Below are positions 47,701 through 57,700 of a stretch of DNA of 64,000 nucleotides, one piece after another. A program made the translations under genes and the position numbers. Location: the NCBI GenBank assembly GCA_964019055.1, contig OZ025221.1, forward strand, positions 1,493,001-1,557,000, read 5' to 3'. Numbering within the stretch: position 1 is the first letter of the stretch; every line of letters starts with the position of its first letter. Source of the DNA: Anthopleura xanthogrammica. Its lineage: Eukaryota; Cnidaria; Anthozoa; Actiniaria; Actiniidae. Under the pieces are notes generated by a model that was not told the DNA's origin, searched no databases, and saw nothing but the letters and a program-made list of their open reading frames with translations.

Positions 47701-50700
47701 CCTTGTGTGTTCCTTGTTTCCTTTTCTCCTTGCTTGCTTCTTTCCTTTGGCAAGCTAAGGCAAATTCTTCTTGTGTGTTTGGTTACTATATCATCATTAT
47801 TATTATTATGATTCAGGTGTCTAATATCAGCAATCAACAAGAAGAGGTCTATGATACGGTATGTGGAAAAAGGGTCATTATTTAGTTAGGAATTCACTGG
47901 GCTAGTTTCTATTGTAACGCAATACAATTTCAGTTGTCGCTCATTCTCTTTACCGTGTGTAACGCATTCCTGCACCCAACAGCATAGCACGGCAGAGTAC
48001 AGCAAACCCCAGAGCAAAAGCAGCTCAGTAGCGTACAGTCACAGCACAGCATAGGACGGCACAATGCAGCTTAACACAACACAACACATCACAATAGGGA
48101 CGGCACAACACAACACAGTACAGTACAACACAGTAAAGTACAGTATATCATCGCACAGCACAGCACAACACAGCACATCATCGCACAGCAGAGCACAGCG
48201 CAGCACAGTACAGTAAAGTACAACACAGTAGAGCACAGCACAGCACAGCACAGCAAGGTAGAGCACAGCGCAGCACAGTACAGTAAAGTACAACACAGCA
48301 CATTACAGCATATCATCGCACAGTAGAGCACAGCGCAGCACAGTACAGCAAAGTACAATAAAGTACAACACAGTAGAGCACAGCGCAGCACAGTAGAGCA
48401 CAGCGCAGCGCAGCGCAGCACAGTAGAGCACAGCGTAACACAGTAAAGTAAAGTACAATACAGTAGAGCACAGCACAGCACAGTAGAGCACAGCGCAGCA
48501 CAATACAGTAAAATACAACACAACACAGCACAGCACAGGATATCATCGCACAGTAGAGCACAGCGCAGCACAGCACAGAACACCGAAACAAAGCAAATCA
48601 AATACATCTTGTTTTATCAGGTACTTCTTGAAGGAGCCATGGGCAAGCTCATCGTGTACTGTAGAGCTTTACCATACAAGAAGAATGATGTCTCAGATGA
48701 TTGCTGTCAGATGTATTCATTCAGTGAATCAACGATCTATGATCTAATTTCTGCCAGCCCAAGGGGTGAGTACAATGTACATGATATTATTACAGACCCC
48801 TTGCAGCACATCGGAATGCAGCTCAATTTGGAGGACAAAACAATAGGTTCAAATTCTCAGGAGATTAAAATTCTTTTGTTTTGTCCTCCAAATTGAGCTG
48901 CTTTGACGTCACGTTCAAGGTGTCTATAGGGTCGCCCTACCTGTAATGGGATGGGGTAGCTCCTCTTCAACTGAATCCCCAAAAAGTTAAAACGTTAAAT
49001 TATATTTAAGGATACTCTGACAGCTGTGTATACTATAAATTTTCCAGTAATTGCCCGCTCAGCATCCCATAATGTCTTACTTAAAACAATAGAATTCAAG
49101 ATGGCCGCCGTATCGGTAAATATAGATCCCTTGCACGTTAGTTCAATTTGGAGGACAAAACAAAATAATTTTAATCTCCTGAGAATTGGAACCTTAATGT
49201 TTTCTCTCACAAATTGAGCTACGTTTCGAACTGCTGCAAGGGGTCTGTATTAGAAAGAGTCTGTTGTAATCCTCTATTTGTTTTTTTTAAATCAGAGATG
49301 GTTTGTTTGTCAAAGAAACATCTGGTCAGAGCGTACCCTAAAGGATCACGGGTCGACTCGTCTAACTATGACCCACAGTGGGCTTGGAATGCTGGGATTC
49401 AACTGGTCGCTTTGAACTTCCAAAAACCAGGTAAGAATAGATAACTACGTGATAACTGTAGCCCCCTACCCCCTCCTTCCCTGCCCGTTCACAATTTTCC
49501 ATACATCGGTTCACTGGTCACAGATAAAGCATTTAATCGAGGCTTCAAGGTAGTTTCAAAGGATTATTCAAATTTGATCCTTGCAGCCTCGACTGAACGA
49601 TTTGTGTTTGACCAGTGAACCGATGTATGGAAAGTGGTGAATAAGTTCATTCATACGGGGGAAAATAAGATGCGTCCTTGGCTCTTCCAGTACTATTACC
49701 AGGTGATCTGGAATCTAGGCGCGCAATGCATTGTTTGTCACAGCGAACATTTCCAAGTGTTTTCTATTATCTCTTGTCAAAATGAAATATTTTCCACCAA
49801 AAACGACGAAATTGAGATTTTCTAAAAGGCATTTGGTGAATCTTTGCACGGATGAGTTTTATTTTCTTTCTTTTTGCGCAAAAACTGTTATAAATTGAGC
49901 CGAAAAACTGGAACTAGGAAACATTGAGCTACAAATAAGATGTTCGCTGATTGGCTAATTCCTTCCGCCTCAGAGAAGCGAGATCTCCTGGTACTAATTG
50001 GTATTTCCTCATTTTTGTCTTTATTCAAGATTCTGGCATGCATTTGAATCAAGGAAAATTTCGGAAGAACGGTGGAAGTGGTTATATACTGAAACCAGAC
50101 GCTTTAAGAAATAATAACCAAAGTAAGTCACTCAATAATATAGAAAGATAAATAAATACATGGAAATGAACTTTAGTAGACTAAATTGGAATTTAGAAGT
50201 TTATTTTTGGGGAGGGAGGAAAACTAAAGAACCCGAAGAAAAACTCTCGAATCATAGGAGAGAACCAACAAGTAGACTTGCTCCAAGTCTCTCACGCGAT
50301 TTTTTTCCGTCGGATTTCCGTCGGATCAAAGTCGACCACTTCCGGGTTTTTTTTTCTCTCCCGCCATTCCTTCGGAAAGCTCTCGTAACCGGAAGTGCTC
50401 GACTTGGATCCGACGTAAAACCGACGGGGAAAATTTGCGAGACAGACTTGGAGCAAGTCTAACCAACAAGCAACTCTATCATATACATATGATGGCGGAC
50501 CTGGGATCGAACCCAGGACCACTGCAGTGAGAGGCAGCGAGTACCAGCCATGCCACCCACATGCTTGAAAATTTGCTTACGACTTGGTTATACTTTAAGG
50601 ATCGTGGTATAATGCAAATGTTACCTTTTTAGATCGATCACATTATCATCCTATGATCACAGCTTCGCCTATTGGTGGAAAATCATGCTACTTTACTATT

Positions 50701-53311
50701 GAGGTATAGTTCTTGTTATTGATTGGCTTGCTTGTTGGCTTTTTGGCTTGTTGGCTTGTTGGCTTGTTGGCTTGTTGGCTTGTTGGCTTGTTGGCTTGTT
50801 GGCTTGTTGGCTTGTTGGCTTGTTGGCTTGTTGGCTTGTTGGCTTGTTGGCTTGTTGGCTTGTTGGCTTGTTGGCTTGTTGGCTTGTTGGCTTGTTGGCT
50901 TGTTGGCTTGTTGGCTTGTTGGCTTGTTGGCTTGTTGGCTTGTTGGCTTGTTGGCTTGTTGGCTTGTTGGCTTGTTGGCTTGTTGGCTTGTTGGCTTGTT
51001 GGCTTGTTGGCTTGTTGGCTTGTTGGCTTGTTGGCTTGTTGGCTTGTTGGCTTGTTGGCTTGTTGGCTTGTTGGCTTGTTGGCTTGTTGGCTTGTTGGCT
51101 TGTTGGCTTGTTGGCTTGTTGGCTTCCGTCCTCCCTTCCTTCCTTCCTTTCCCTCATTGTTTGCTTGTTTTTTTTATTTCTCCTTATTGTTGCTTTGATT
51201 TGTTTGCTAACCGTAGTTGTTATCTGTTTGTTATTCAGGTCTTATCAGGTCAATACCTTCACATAGACGATGGCTGCCGACATCCAATACGAATAGAAAT
51301 CGATACAGTAGGGATACCAGCTGACTGTGCAACATTTGCTTCCGAGGTATTTTGTACTTCATTTTGCCATTTCGGACCATGTGTCGTTCTCTTGAGAATA
51401 ATATTCTTTGTTTGAATTGTATCCATGTTCATGTGTCTTCTCATGTCTTCTCATAAACTTGGATTCAGAAAAGCCCTGGCTTCTGTGACGCGAGATAGTT
51501 TTTAACATAGATAGATATTTTAACAGTATTTTTGCCTTTTTTTTCTTTCTACCCGAAGCTTCGTCATGAGAGACTCAACCCACAGTGGAGCAACACGAAG
51601 CACATGTTTAACGTAGCGATGCCAGAACTGGTGAGTTCAATACTTCACTCTCTAGGAGACAATACCGCAAAACTCCAAAAGTAAGCCCTGGGCTAGTATT
51701 TGCTCACTGACCTTTTGGATAGGTGTGTTTTCGGGGGAGTTTATATTTGGATTTTTGCGTTAAAAGAACGCTGGGGAATTATGTGGATGACACTTTGGGT
51801 CTCAAGATATGATGTTTCCAGCTGAGTTGATCGCCTTCTCCGAAAGGAATTATGGGTCACTATTTTTGGTTAGCATTTTTCAAGCATTCGAGTATACAAT
51901 GTAGACTTTTCTTGTTGATTGAAATAATTAAAAATTAGTTAGACCAGAATCCTGATTCCAGGTACAGTTTACCTCCTGTCATGGCTGCCATCACGTGATG
52001 GTGCAAAGCCTTTATTAACTCTCTAGACAACAAACTTTATTGTGACATGATAACAGGTTAAGGCGCGGAAATACGAGCGACAAAATCGTGCAACTTGCGC
52101 GCAAAATTGTTGCATTGCAAGTTGCAGAGAGAATGTTGCTCGTATTAAGGCCTGTTCACACGGGCGATTTTTTCGGCGATTTTTCGGTGCAATTTTACGG
52201 CGACAGAAAATCGCGGCGACGTGACTTTCCAAAACCGCATTGAAACCGCTGGTCGTTCACACGATCGACATTCACACTATAACTTACAAACGCAAAATTG
52301 TTGCGCAACAAGTTGCACGATTTCGTTGCCCGTATTTCCGCGCCTTTAGAAGCATAAGAGAAAACTCATGTTTTCAAAAATCGCAGCCGAAAAATTGCCA
52401 GTTTAAACTGGCCTTTATTGGTTAACAATATATTAATTTCTTGATTAATTTTACATCACCAGTGTTTAGTTTACTTCAAAGTACTTACAGTAATCCAGAG
52501 GAACAAAACCAAACTGCTTTTCCAGAACGTTATATCTTTGGACAGTATACGACAAGGTAATGAGAGGAAATCTCTGCGTTGGGAGTGATTCATTCTGTGC
52601 TCAGGCGAAGTGTCGTTCCCCTTGAGTATTATTTCTCTGTTCATTGGTAATGATTGATATGTCATGCCTGCCCTAATCGAAATGAGGCTGTCTTATTTTG
52701 AGCACGTTGTTCCCCCCTATTCACACCACATGCCATCCCCCTTGAGTATTATTTCTCTGCTCACTGGTAATGTAGGACGATACACCTCTTTATCTTGGGC
52801 GTTTTTTTTCTTCTTTTTTTTTCCATTTCAGACCACGTGTTATTCTCTTGAGAATAACATTCTTTGTTTGAGTTATATCCATATTCATGTGTCTTCTCAT
52901 GCGCAACTGCTAAACAAAGAAATGTTACTCCAGGGAATGACACGTAGCTAGAGTGAAATGGGGGAAAATATGGCCACCGTAAAAGGGTCTATAGACCCCT
53001 TGCAGCACGTCGGAATGCAGCTCAATTTAGAGGACAAAACAATAGGTTTCCAATTCTCAGGAGATTGCGTGAAAGGGTTCTATAGACCCCTTGCAGCACG
53101 TCGGAATGCGGAACAAGTGATAGCACTAGCTCTATCTCATTGTATTCTATATTCTACTTTCTCTCCAGGAATTCGTTACATTCAGCTGAGAACACCAACA
53201 GGAGTACTCACAAGTCACAGCGGTTTGTTTGTAAAGATCAGACTACAACAATTCCAACAAGCTTCTTATCAAGTGAAAGGAACGTCTAGAGAAAGACTGC
53301 TTACCATCTAG
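33049..53311 (+). CDS. phosphoinositide-specific phospholipase C, delta-like core with extra PH domain
   Basis: About 994 residues. Exons: 33049-33246, 34067-34229, 34809-34915, 35461-35527, 37054-37154, 37736-37787, 37887-38003, 38465-38538, 39040-39113, 39634-39763, 40154-40252, 40784-40876, 41386-41528, 42097-42154, 42829-42985, 43780-43853, 43946-44017, 44637-44786, 45201-45245, 46786-46839, 47015-47104, 47817-47858, 48621-48765, 49296-49430, 50030-50122, 50633-50703, 51239-51346, 51559-51630, 52499-52556, 53169-53311; phases agree throughout. Order: PH-like (1-120), second PH typical of PLC (about 185-310), EF-hand region, X (about 493-645), short linker without SH2/SH3, Y (about 721-845), C2. 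Catalytic motifs are kept: SSHNTYL, ELDCWDG, ITHGYT, SLENHC. It should hydrolyse PIP2 to IP3 and diacylglycerol at the membrane. About 10-20 residues of C2 between 51630 and 52499 were not found. The subfamily is uncertain; an N-terminal fusion could be a taxon-specific feature. Confidence 0.92.
33430..33640 (+). mobile_element. tRNA-derived SINE in a PLC intron
   Basis: tRNA-like head with a B-box-like gggtttcagtcc, followed by ggttctctcctgtgctttga and ccagttttcctccctcc. The same family is at 38125-38295, 42395-42560, 55760-55915 and 61567-61690, and as minus copies at 24350, 39222 and 50180. Confidence 0.7.
34265..34755. repeat. 65-bp minisatellite, about eight units
   Basis: Unit contains gatcaggagcccattactag and tctcccatactgggtctgtg. 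It starts about 36 bp after the donor of PLC exon 2. Confidence 0.93.
35590..37030. other. repeat-rich PLC intron 4
   Basis: Holds a palindromic element around 35640-35860 (ccgacgggtttttccgtcgg phrase) and an AT-rich block with ttaattt repeats (36060-36260). A dispersed piece with a B-box-like complement is at 36490-36560. No coding exon supported. Confidence 0.5.
38125..38295 (+). mobile_element. tRNA-derived SINE in a PLC intron
   Basis: tRNA-like B box ggttcgagccc at about 38176, then gttgttctcttctgtgctac and ctccggtttcctccctcc. Confidence 0.7.
38610..38932. repeat. complex GAT/CATGATGAG microsatellite
   Basis: Triplet repeat with a higher-order unit gatcatgatgaggatcat (six to seven copies) in the middle. 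Intronic in the PLC gene, about 70 bp after the donor of exon 8. Confidence 0.93.
39222..39330 (-). mobile_element. SINE 3' part (minus orientation)
   Basis: Contains gaatttagaagttgattttt, aggaaaaccggagaacccgg and cttgaagcacaggagagaat. Confidence 0.65.
39796..40010. mobile_element. left-end copy of the TTAA-flanked element
   Basis: Begins ttaaggtgactcactacttt, preceded by the TTAA target, and matches 16738-16960. The right end is missing. Confidence 0.7.
40409..40532. mobile_element. MITE family A copy in a PLC intron
   Basis: Starts cacgtgacgtcaaagtagct, has both ctcaatttggaggacaaaac and its inverse, and ends gacgtgctgcaaggagtcta. Confidence 0.75.
40555..40710. mobile_element. MITE family B copy in a PLC intron
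   Basis: Contains tttcagaccacgtgtcattc, ctagagtatcatttctttgt and ttctcaagagaatgacacat. Confidence 0.7.
40980..41235 (+). mobile_element. second SINE family with tRNA-like head
   Basis: Head ggcgtaactcagttggtttg through catggttcgatcctca (A- and B-box-like). The body contains gcaccgtcggcttcctggga and the end is a tacctttta direct repeat. Different from the other SINE family here. A minus-oriented tail of that family abuts it at 40905-40950. Confidence 0.65.
41630..42040. repeat. 8-bp satellite (GCCCGTTT)n with GCTT and GCTCGTTT flanks
   Basis: (GCTT)n at 41630-41725, about 28 units of GCCCGTTT, then about eight GCTCGTTT. The ordered change of unit across the array suggests stepwise mutation and expansion. 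In a PLC intron, about 100 bp after a donor. Confidence 0.95.
42395..42560 (+). mobile_element. tRNA-derived SINE in a PLC intron
   Basis: Head ggtggtctacgctcctaagg with a B-box-like gagttcgagtccc, then gttgttctctcctatgctac and the ttttcctccctccac tail. Confidence 0.7.
42530..42810. repeat. tandem triplication of a SINE tail (about 103-bp unit)
   Basis: Three units containing cctccctccacaaaaataaa and taaatggatgaatgaatgaa. The first overlaps the tail of the SINE at 42395, so the SINE end seeded the tandem array. Confidence 0.8.
43130..43370. repeat. dispersed repeat with an inverted copy at 51810-52100
   Basis: Contains aatgctaaccaaaaatagtg, gaaggcgatcaactcagctg and aaaatcgtgcaacttg. The complement occurs in a later PLC intron. 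Confidence 0.7.
44025..44465. repeat. degenerate CACAGTACAG repeat
   Basis: About 440 bp of short cagcacagtacag-like words without a fixed period, in a PLC intron. A similar block lies at 47985-48590 in another intron of the same gene. Confidence 0.85.
45322..45892. mobile_element. 571-bp palindromic element
   Basis: Ends aggatattacatggtcgcgc and the complement. An internal second palindrome is centred near 45560 (atttcatataataattccat). It is the fullest copy of the family seen in pieces at 16061-16300 and 22128-22183. In a PLC intron. Confidence 0.8.
46176..46690. mobile_element. MITE family B copy interrupted by another element
   Basis: Left part 46176-46300 (agacctctttaccttgggcg, accacgtgtcattctctaga) and right part from about 46675 (ttattctcaagagaatgaaa) are separated by about 375 bp. 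The insert contains ttttgattggccgagagaac and a palindrome at its ends. Confidence 0.6.
47120..47755. repeat. CTTGCTT/TTTCTTG polypyrimidine satellite
   Basis: About 630 bp of cttgcttgctttcttgtttg-type words with higher-order units. Intronic in the PLC gene. Long Leu/Phe/Cys ORFs are artefacts. Confidence 0.93.
47985..48590. repeat. degenerate CAGCACAGTA repeat
   Basis: About 600 bp, in the intron before the first Y-domain exon. Same word set as 44025-44465, with atatcatcgcacagcagagc recurring every 60-130 bp. Confidence 0.85.
48794..48927. mobile_element. MITE family A copy in a PLC intron
   Basis: Starts agaccccttgcagcacatcg and ends tttgacgtcacgttcaaggt. Both inverted parts are intact. 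Confidence 0.8.
49125..49248. mobile_element. MITE family A copy in a PLC intron
   Basis: Starts agatcccttgcacgttagtt and ends aactgctgcaaggggtct. It lies 330 bp from the previous copy. Confidence 0.75.
50180..50570 (-). mobile_element. SINE (minus) split by a Mutator-like MITE
   Basis: Left part 50180-50272 has the tail and body (gaatttagaagtttattttt, gaatcataggagagaacc). Right part 50462-50570 has the tRNA-like head (cctgggatcgaacccaggac). The parts abut the 9-bp duplication of the inserted element. Confidence 0.8.
50273..50461. mobile_element. 189-bp Mutator-like MITE inside a SINE
   Basis: Palindrome with ends tagacttgctccaagtct and agacttggagcaagtcta, flanked by ACCAACAAG on both sides (50264-50272, 50462-50470). 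The 9-bp duplication is typical of Mutator-like elements. Related debris is at 35640-35860. Confidence 0.85.
50724..51128. repeat. 8-bp satellite (GGCTTGTT)n, about 50 units
   Basis: About 400 bp of near-perfect ggcttgtt, starting 20 bp after a PLC donor site. Open in several frames on both strands; no coding meaning. Confidence 0.97.
51355..51455. mobile_element. MITE family B fragment
   Basis: Contains catttcggaccatgtgtcgt, tcttgagaataatattcttt and catgttcatgtgtcttctca. Confidence 0.65.
51810..52360. mobile_element. nested inverted-repeat elements in a PLC intron
   Basis: 51810-51930 is the inverted copy of 43150-43290. 52060-52350 has ends aaggcgcggaaatacgagcg and the complement (tatttccgcgcctt), and is itself interrupted by a block starting aaggcctgttcacacgggcg near 52145. 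Confidence 0.6.
52590..53115. mobile_element. adjacent MITE family B and A copies
   Basis: 52590-52960 holds a rearranged family B copy (twice ccccttgagtattatttctc; later gaccacgtgttattctcttg). 52985-53115 holds two partial family A starts (tatagaccccttgcagcacg). Confidence 0.65.
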
Positions 53312-54778
53312 TTAGTCCGCAGTACCCCATGATGGACAGCGCAACATACTACGTTGCATCTTTAGACCCCTTGCTGCACGTCGGAATACAGTTCAGTTTG
53401 GAGGAACAAATATAGCCTTCTCCTTTTTTTTTCAGCCTGCATATTGGGAGGAGGGAGACCTGACGGGCTACCTGTGGTGTCTGACCGAGGAAGACTGAGA
53501 GAAGGCTAGAGAAAACAATAGGTTCCAATTCTCAGGATATTGAAATTCTTTTGTTTTTCCCTCCAAATTGAATTACTTTGACGTCACGTGCAAAGGGGTA
53601 TATTCTCTAATTTCACATTGCCCATAATACATTGGGTTGGGGTTAGGGGGGTAACCAGGGTAAAAACCGACATGTTATCCGTAAAAAGAAGGAATTTTGA
53701 GCACTTCTTCACGAGTCAATAAATTTTCTTTTTGATGTTCTGAATGTGAGAAAAGAACTCAGAATGATCTTTTATAAAACAGTATTTTGTATATAAAAGT
53801 AGGTATAGTGTACATTCGATTGAAGAATGCTTTATTTTGACACTTTTTGACCGGTTACCCCCGACCGCAATGTATTATGGGCAATGTGGAAGTACAAAAT
53901 AAAGCAGCCTTACTCACATTGTATTCTACAGATATGATAAAATAATATATAGTAAAGGACTAAAATTTCTCTCTGCAAGAAAAATAATCCAGAACTCGAC
54001 ACGCTTTTTTTGGTAACAATATTTTTCAGATTGGTAAATAAAAGGAAAAAAGTGAGCGTATGCAAAAGACAAAAATGCTTCAATGAAATTCAATCAGAAA
54101 TTACTTTAATCGTCACAGTTTTCCTCAGTCTTTTCATGTACTTAGGTTGTCTTAGCCATCTGGATAGATTTGACTTGTTCCAGCTCAGGTCAAGTCAGTG
54201 CACTCGCCTGAGAATTGCAACCTATTTTTTTGTCCTCCAAATTGAGTTGTGTGTGTTCCAACGTGCTGCAAGGGGTTTATAGTTACTGTGACCCTAGTCC
54301 ATTACAGTACAGGCAGTCAAACCATGAACACTTTGAGATTTTTTGTCATTTCTTCAGGACTATCCAATCAGCACTCTCCGCAGAAACAAAGAAATCATGA
54401 CAAGAATTTTAGCCACCATCCAATCACAACAAAGAGCAGAAAATCTTTAGAAGTTTTTTATTTAGCTCTCTGATGTGAACTAATGAACTGCTAAATCACA
54501 TAAATTATGCAGTTTGTTGAGGTCTTCTGTAAATTGGATGGCGCCTAAAAAATGCTAAATCCCTTTTCTATGAAGAGCAATTATTGGATAGTTAAGAAAA
54601 AAAGTGATTAAAAAATCCCTCAAAGTGTTCATGGTTCAAGTACCTGCACTGTAAAATATGAGCACTAGGGTGCTTCAGAATGATTTAGAAGGCAAAATAA
54701 TTCAATCAATCAAGAGACACAAGCTTTTTATTTCAATGACTCATGAATACAGCTTCTTAGTGGTCACATTTTGTCAAT
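53312..54778. other. convergent intergenic region between PLC and RPSA
   Basis: Possible PLC polyadenylation signals are at 53718 (aataaa) and 53898 (aataaag). A family A MITE at 53366-53598 is split by about 110 bp of unrelated sequence, and a partial copy is at 54200-54283. An inverted-end element (tttcacattgcccataatac and its complement) spans about 53611-53891. No other gene is supported. Confidence 0.5.
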
Positions 54779-57700
54779 TTAAGCCCAGTCAGTGGAGGGC
54801 TTTGCCTGTTCCTGCATAGTGACAGAGGTACCCCAGTCACCAGTGGTCTGGAGATCTTCAGCACCCCATTCTTTAGATGGAGTTACCTTATCCCAGTCCT
54901 TGGTTGGAGCAGGAAAGGAGGCAGAAGTCGGTGCTGGAGCAGCACCAGGGACAGTCTCAGCTCCCCACTAAAAAGAAATAACAATAATTAGCTGTAGGGT
55001 AAATCTAGGGAAGGTTTACTATGGTAGTGTTTCCCCCTCACCCACCAAAAGGATACCAGGAGTTCGTCCCACTAGCAAATTAAAAAATTCCAGGAGTTTT
55101 CCAGAGATTACCAGGGTATAAACACAAAAAATCCAGGTCACTCAACTTTACATCAATTCCTTAACAGCAAAAAACGGGTCAACAATTTTTTAGTTTTCCG
55201 ATTATTTAATCTAATATTTATAGAAAATTCAAGGAGTTTTTCAGGAGTTGGTATGAAAGTTTAAATTTCCAGGAGTTTTCCAGGGCCCTGGAAGAAATTT
55301 TCCAAATTCAAGGAGTTTTCCAGGAATTCCATGAGCAGTACAAACCCTTGATACTACTACTGAAGCAAGAGGGAAAATACTCCAGTTTCAAATTCTCTGT
55401 TGCTCAGCCTTAGCCCCAGCTTTGTGTGGATAGAATATTCATGTTTTTTCTAGTGAAGGTCTGAAATTTCAAGAGAGAATTTGATAGTGGAATATTTTAG
55501 GAGACGTTATTACCTCAGTGATACCAGTAGTTGTAGTAGCCCAGTCAACCTCTGGAGCAGATGGTTGATCTGTAGCAGTTACTCCTGGCGTGACAGCGGC
55601 GGCACCACCCCATTCAGTGTACTGCTCGTCATGTTGGTGAGCAGCAGCAGCAGCTTGTTCTTCCTTCTCGGCCTGAAATTGACAAGGGAAATAATTGATA
55701 AGCATAAAAATAAAAAAATATTTAAAATACCATACTTTGTTTTATGCTCGGAAACATTGGCATAGCAGTGAGGAATGGGCTTGCTCAAGTCCCACCAGGC
55801 TTGGTGTCTTATATGAGTACAAGTTCTATGTTCTCTCCTGTGCTTCAAGGGTTTTTCTTTAGGTTCTCCAGATCTCCTCCCTCCACAAAAATCAACTTAT
55901 AAATTCCAATTCATTCAGGAAAGAGGTTCGCAGGTTTGTGAAAACCACTCTGTTTTTGCACCCACCTAATATTTCATGGGTTTTAAGATAAAAATTGATA
56001 AACTTGATCAAAAAATCATCACTTTGTGGCATTTTGAAAAAGAGCACATTAAAAAAAAATTCCATGATTTTCAAGCAAGTACAAAACTGTTAGATTTTGG
56101 AAATATATGGACTGATTTTCATAACGTTATTAACACTATGGTTCTTCATGGATTTTCAAATAGTATAGGCCCTTAAAAACATCAATACTAGCTCTTTTTT
56201 TTTGAGAGTGTAAAAATGCAAAAACAGAGAGTGCCTTGATTTTGCAGGATACCCCATATTTACCTCTTCTGGATCTCTGTAGAAGTACAGATCAGGCATG
56301 ACCTCCCATGGATGCTGACGACTGATGCTTCCACGCATGCGCAACACTTCACGAGCCAAAAGCCAGAACATCAAACCAATGGAATGCACACCCTTGTTGT
56401 TGCATGGGATGGCAACATCAACATGGCTGAGTGGGGAGTCAGTGTTGCAGAAAGCAATGACAGGGATGTTGACGTATGAGGCTTCAGTGACGGACTAATG
56501 ATAAACAAAACAATCATCCTCAATACCAGCACATCAAACATCCTAAATACAATCTGCACACATTGCTATTATAATGCAGGGAAATGTTGTCCCAAGAGCA
56601 ATTTTTTTCTCATAAAATAACTTTTACAAATCTCACTTTCTGTTTGGGTGACGGTGTGTGCTTTATGAGACGACATAGCACACGTGCAATTTCTATTGCA
56701 CCATTAAAATATATGAATTTGTTCAGATGTGGATTGGTGAAATTTCTGGTACAAAAGAATAATTCATTGCCACAATGCCAGTCCTCAAAATAATCCTCAA
56801 TAACCTAAGCTTAACAGTTAATTTCAGTATACTACGGACGTCATGGTCATGCCCTGCCTAAATTGGTAATTTATCAGAAAGTTTTTCTCTAACAGTTGGC
56901 AAACATGAGATTTCAAGCATGCATGCTTCGTAAGCAAGGATTACGACTGAATTTATTGAAATGCAGATACGTTTAATACACACCTGATGGTCAATCCTGG
57001 GATCACAGACAATCAAAAGACGAGGCTCCCTGAACGCAGCTTGGATCTGGTTAGTGAATGTACCAGGGGTGAAACGGCCTGCAATTGGGGTAGCACCAGT
57101 ATGGGTGGCATACTTGAGAATAGCACGCTGACCATACGGCCTGGCTGAGATGACACAGACATCGGCAGGGTTCTCGATTGAGACAATGATACGTGCAGCC
57201 AAGAGAAGCTTTTCATAAGTTTTTCTTATATTGATGATGTGAACACCTTAAAAAAAGAAAAAAAAATTAGGGACAAGGAAGTGTTGAAAGTAAGGAATGG
57301 GTTACGACTTTTATTTGAAGAAAAAGTATGTTGCAAATTAATTTGTAAATTGACTGTTGATTACAATACTTTTCATGAACTCTTTAAATTAGGCATTTTT
57401 CCCATTTCAGACCACATGTCATTCCCTAGAGTATCATTTCTTTGTTTAACAGTTTTGCTCGAGAAGACACATGAATATGGATACAACTCAAACAGAGAAT
57501 CTTATTCTCAAGACCACGTGTCATTCCCTAGAGTATCATTTCTTTGTTTAATGGTTGCACATGAGAAGACACATGAGCATGAATATGGATACAACTCAAA
57601 CAAAGAATCTTATTCTCAAGACGACGTGTCATTCCCTAGAGTATCATTTCTTTGTTTAACAGTTGCACATGAGAAGACACATGAATATGGATACAACTCA

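Noticed and set aside
46830..49217. SH2 or SH3 domains in the PLC linker, which would make it a gamma type
   Set aside because: The four short linker exons total about 77 codons and show no such motifs.
50713..51415. Leucine-tryptophan-rich 150-230-codon ORFs
   Set aside because: They are readings of the (GGCTTGTT)n satellite in several frames.
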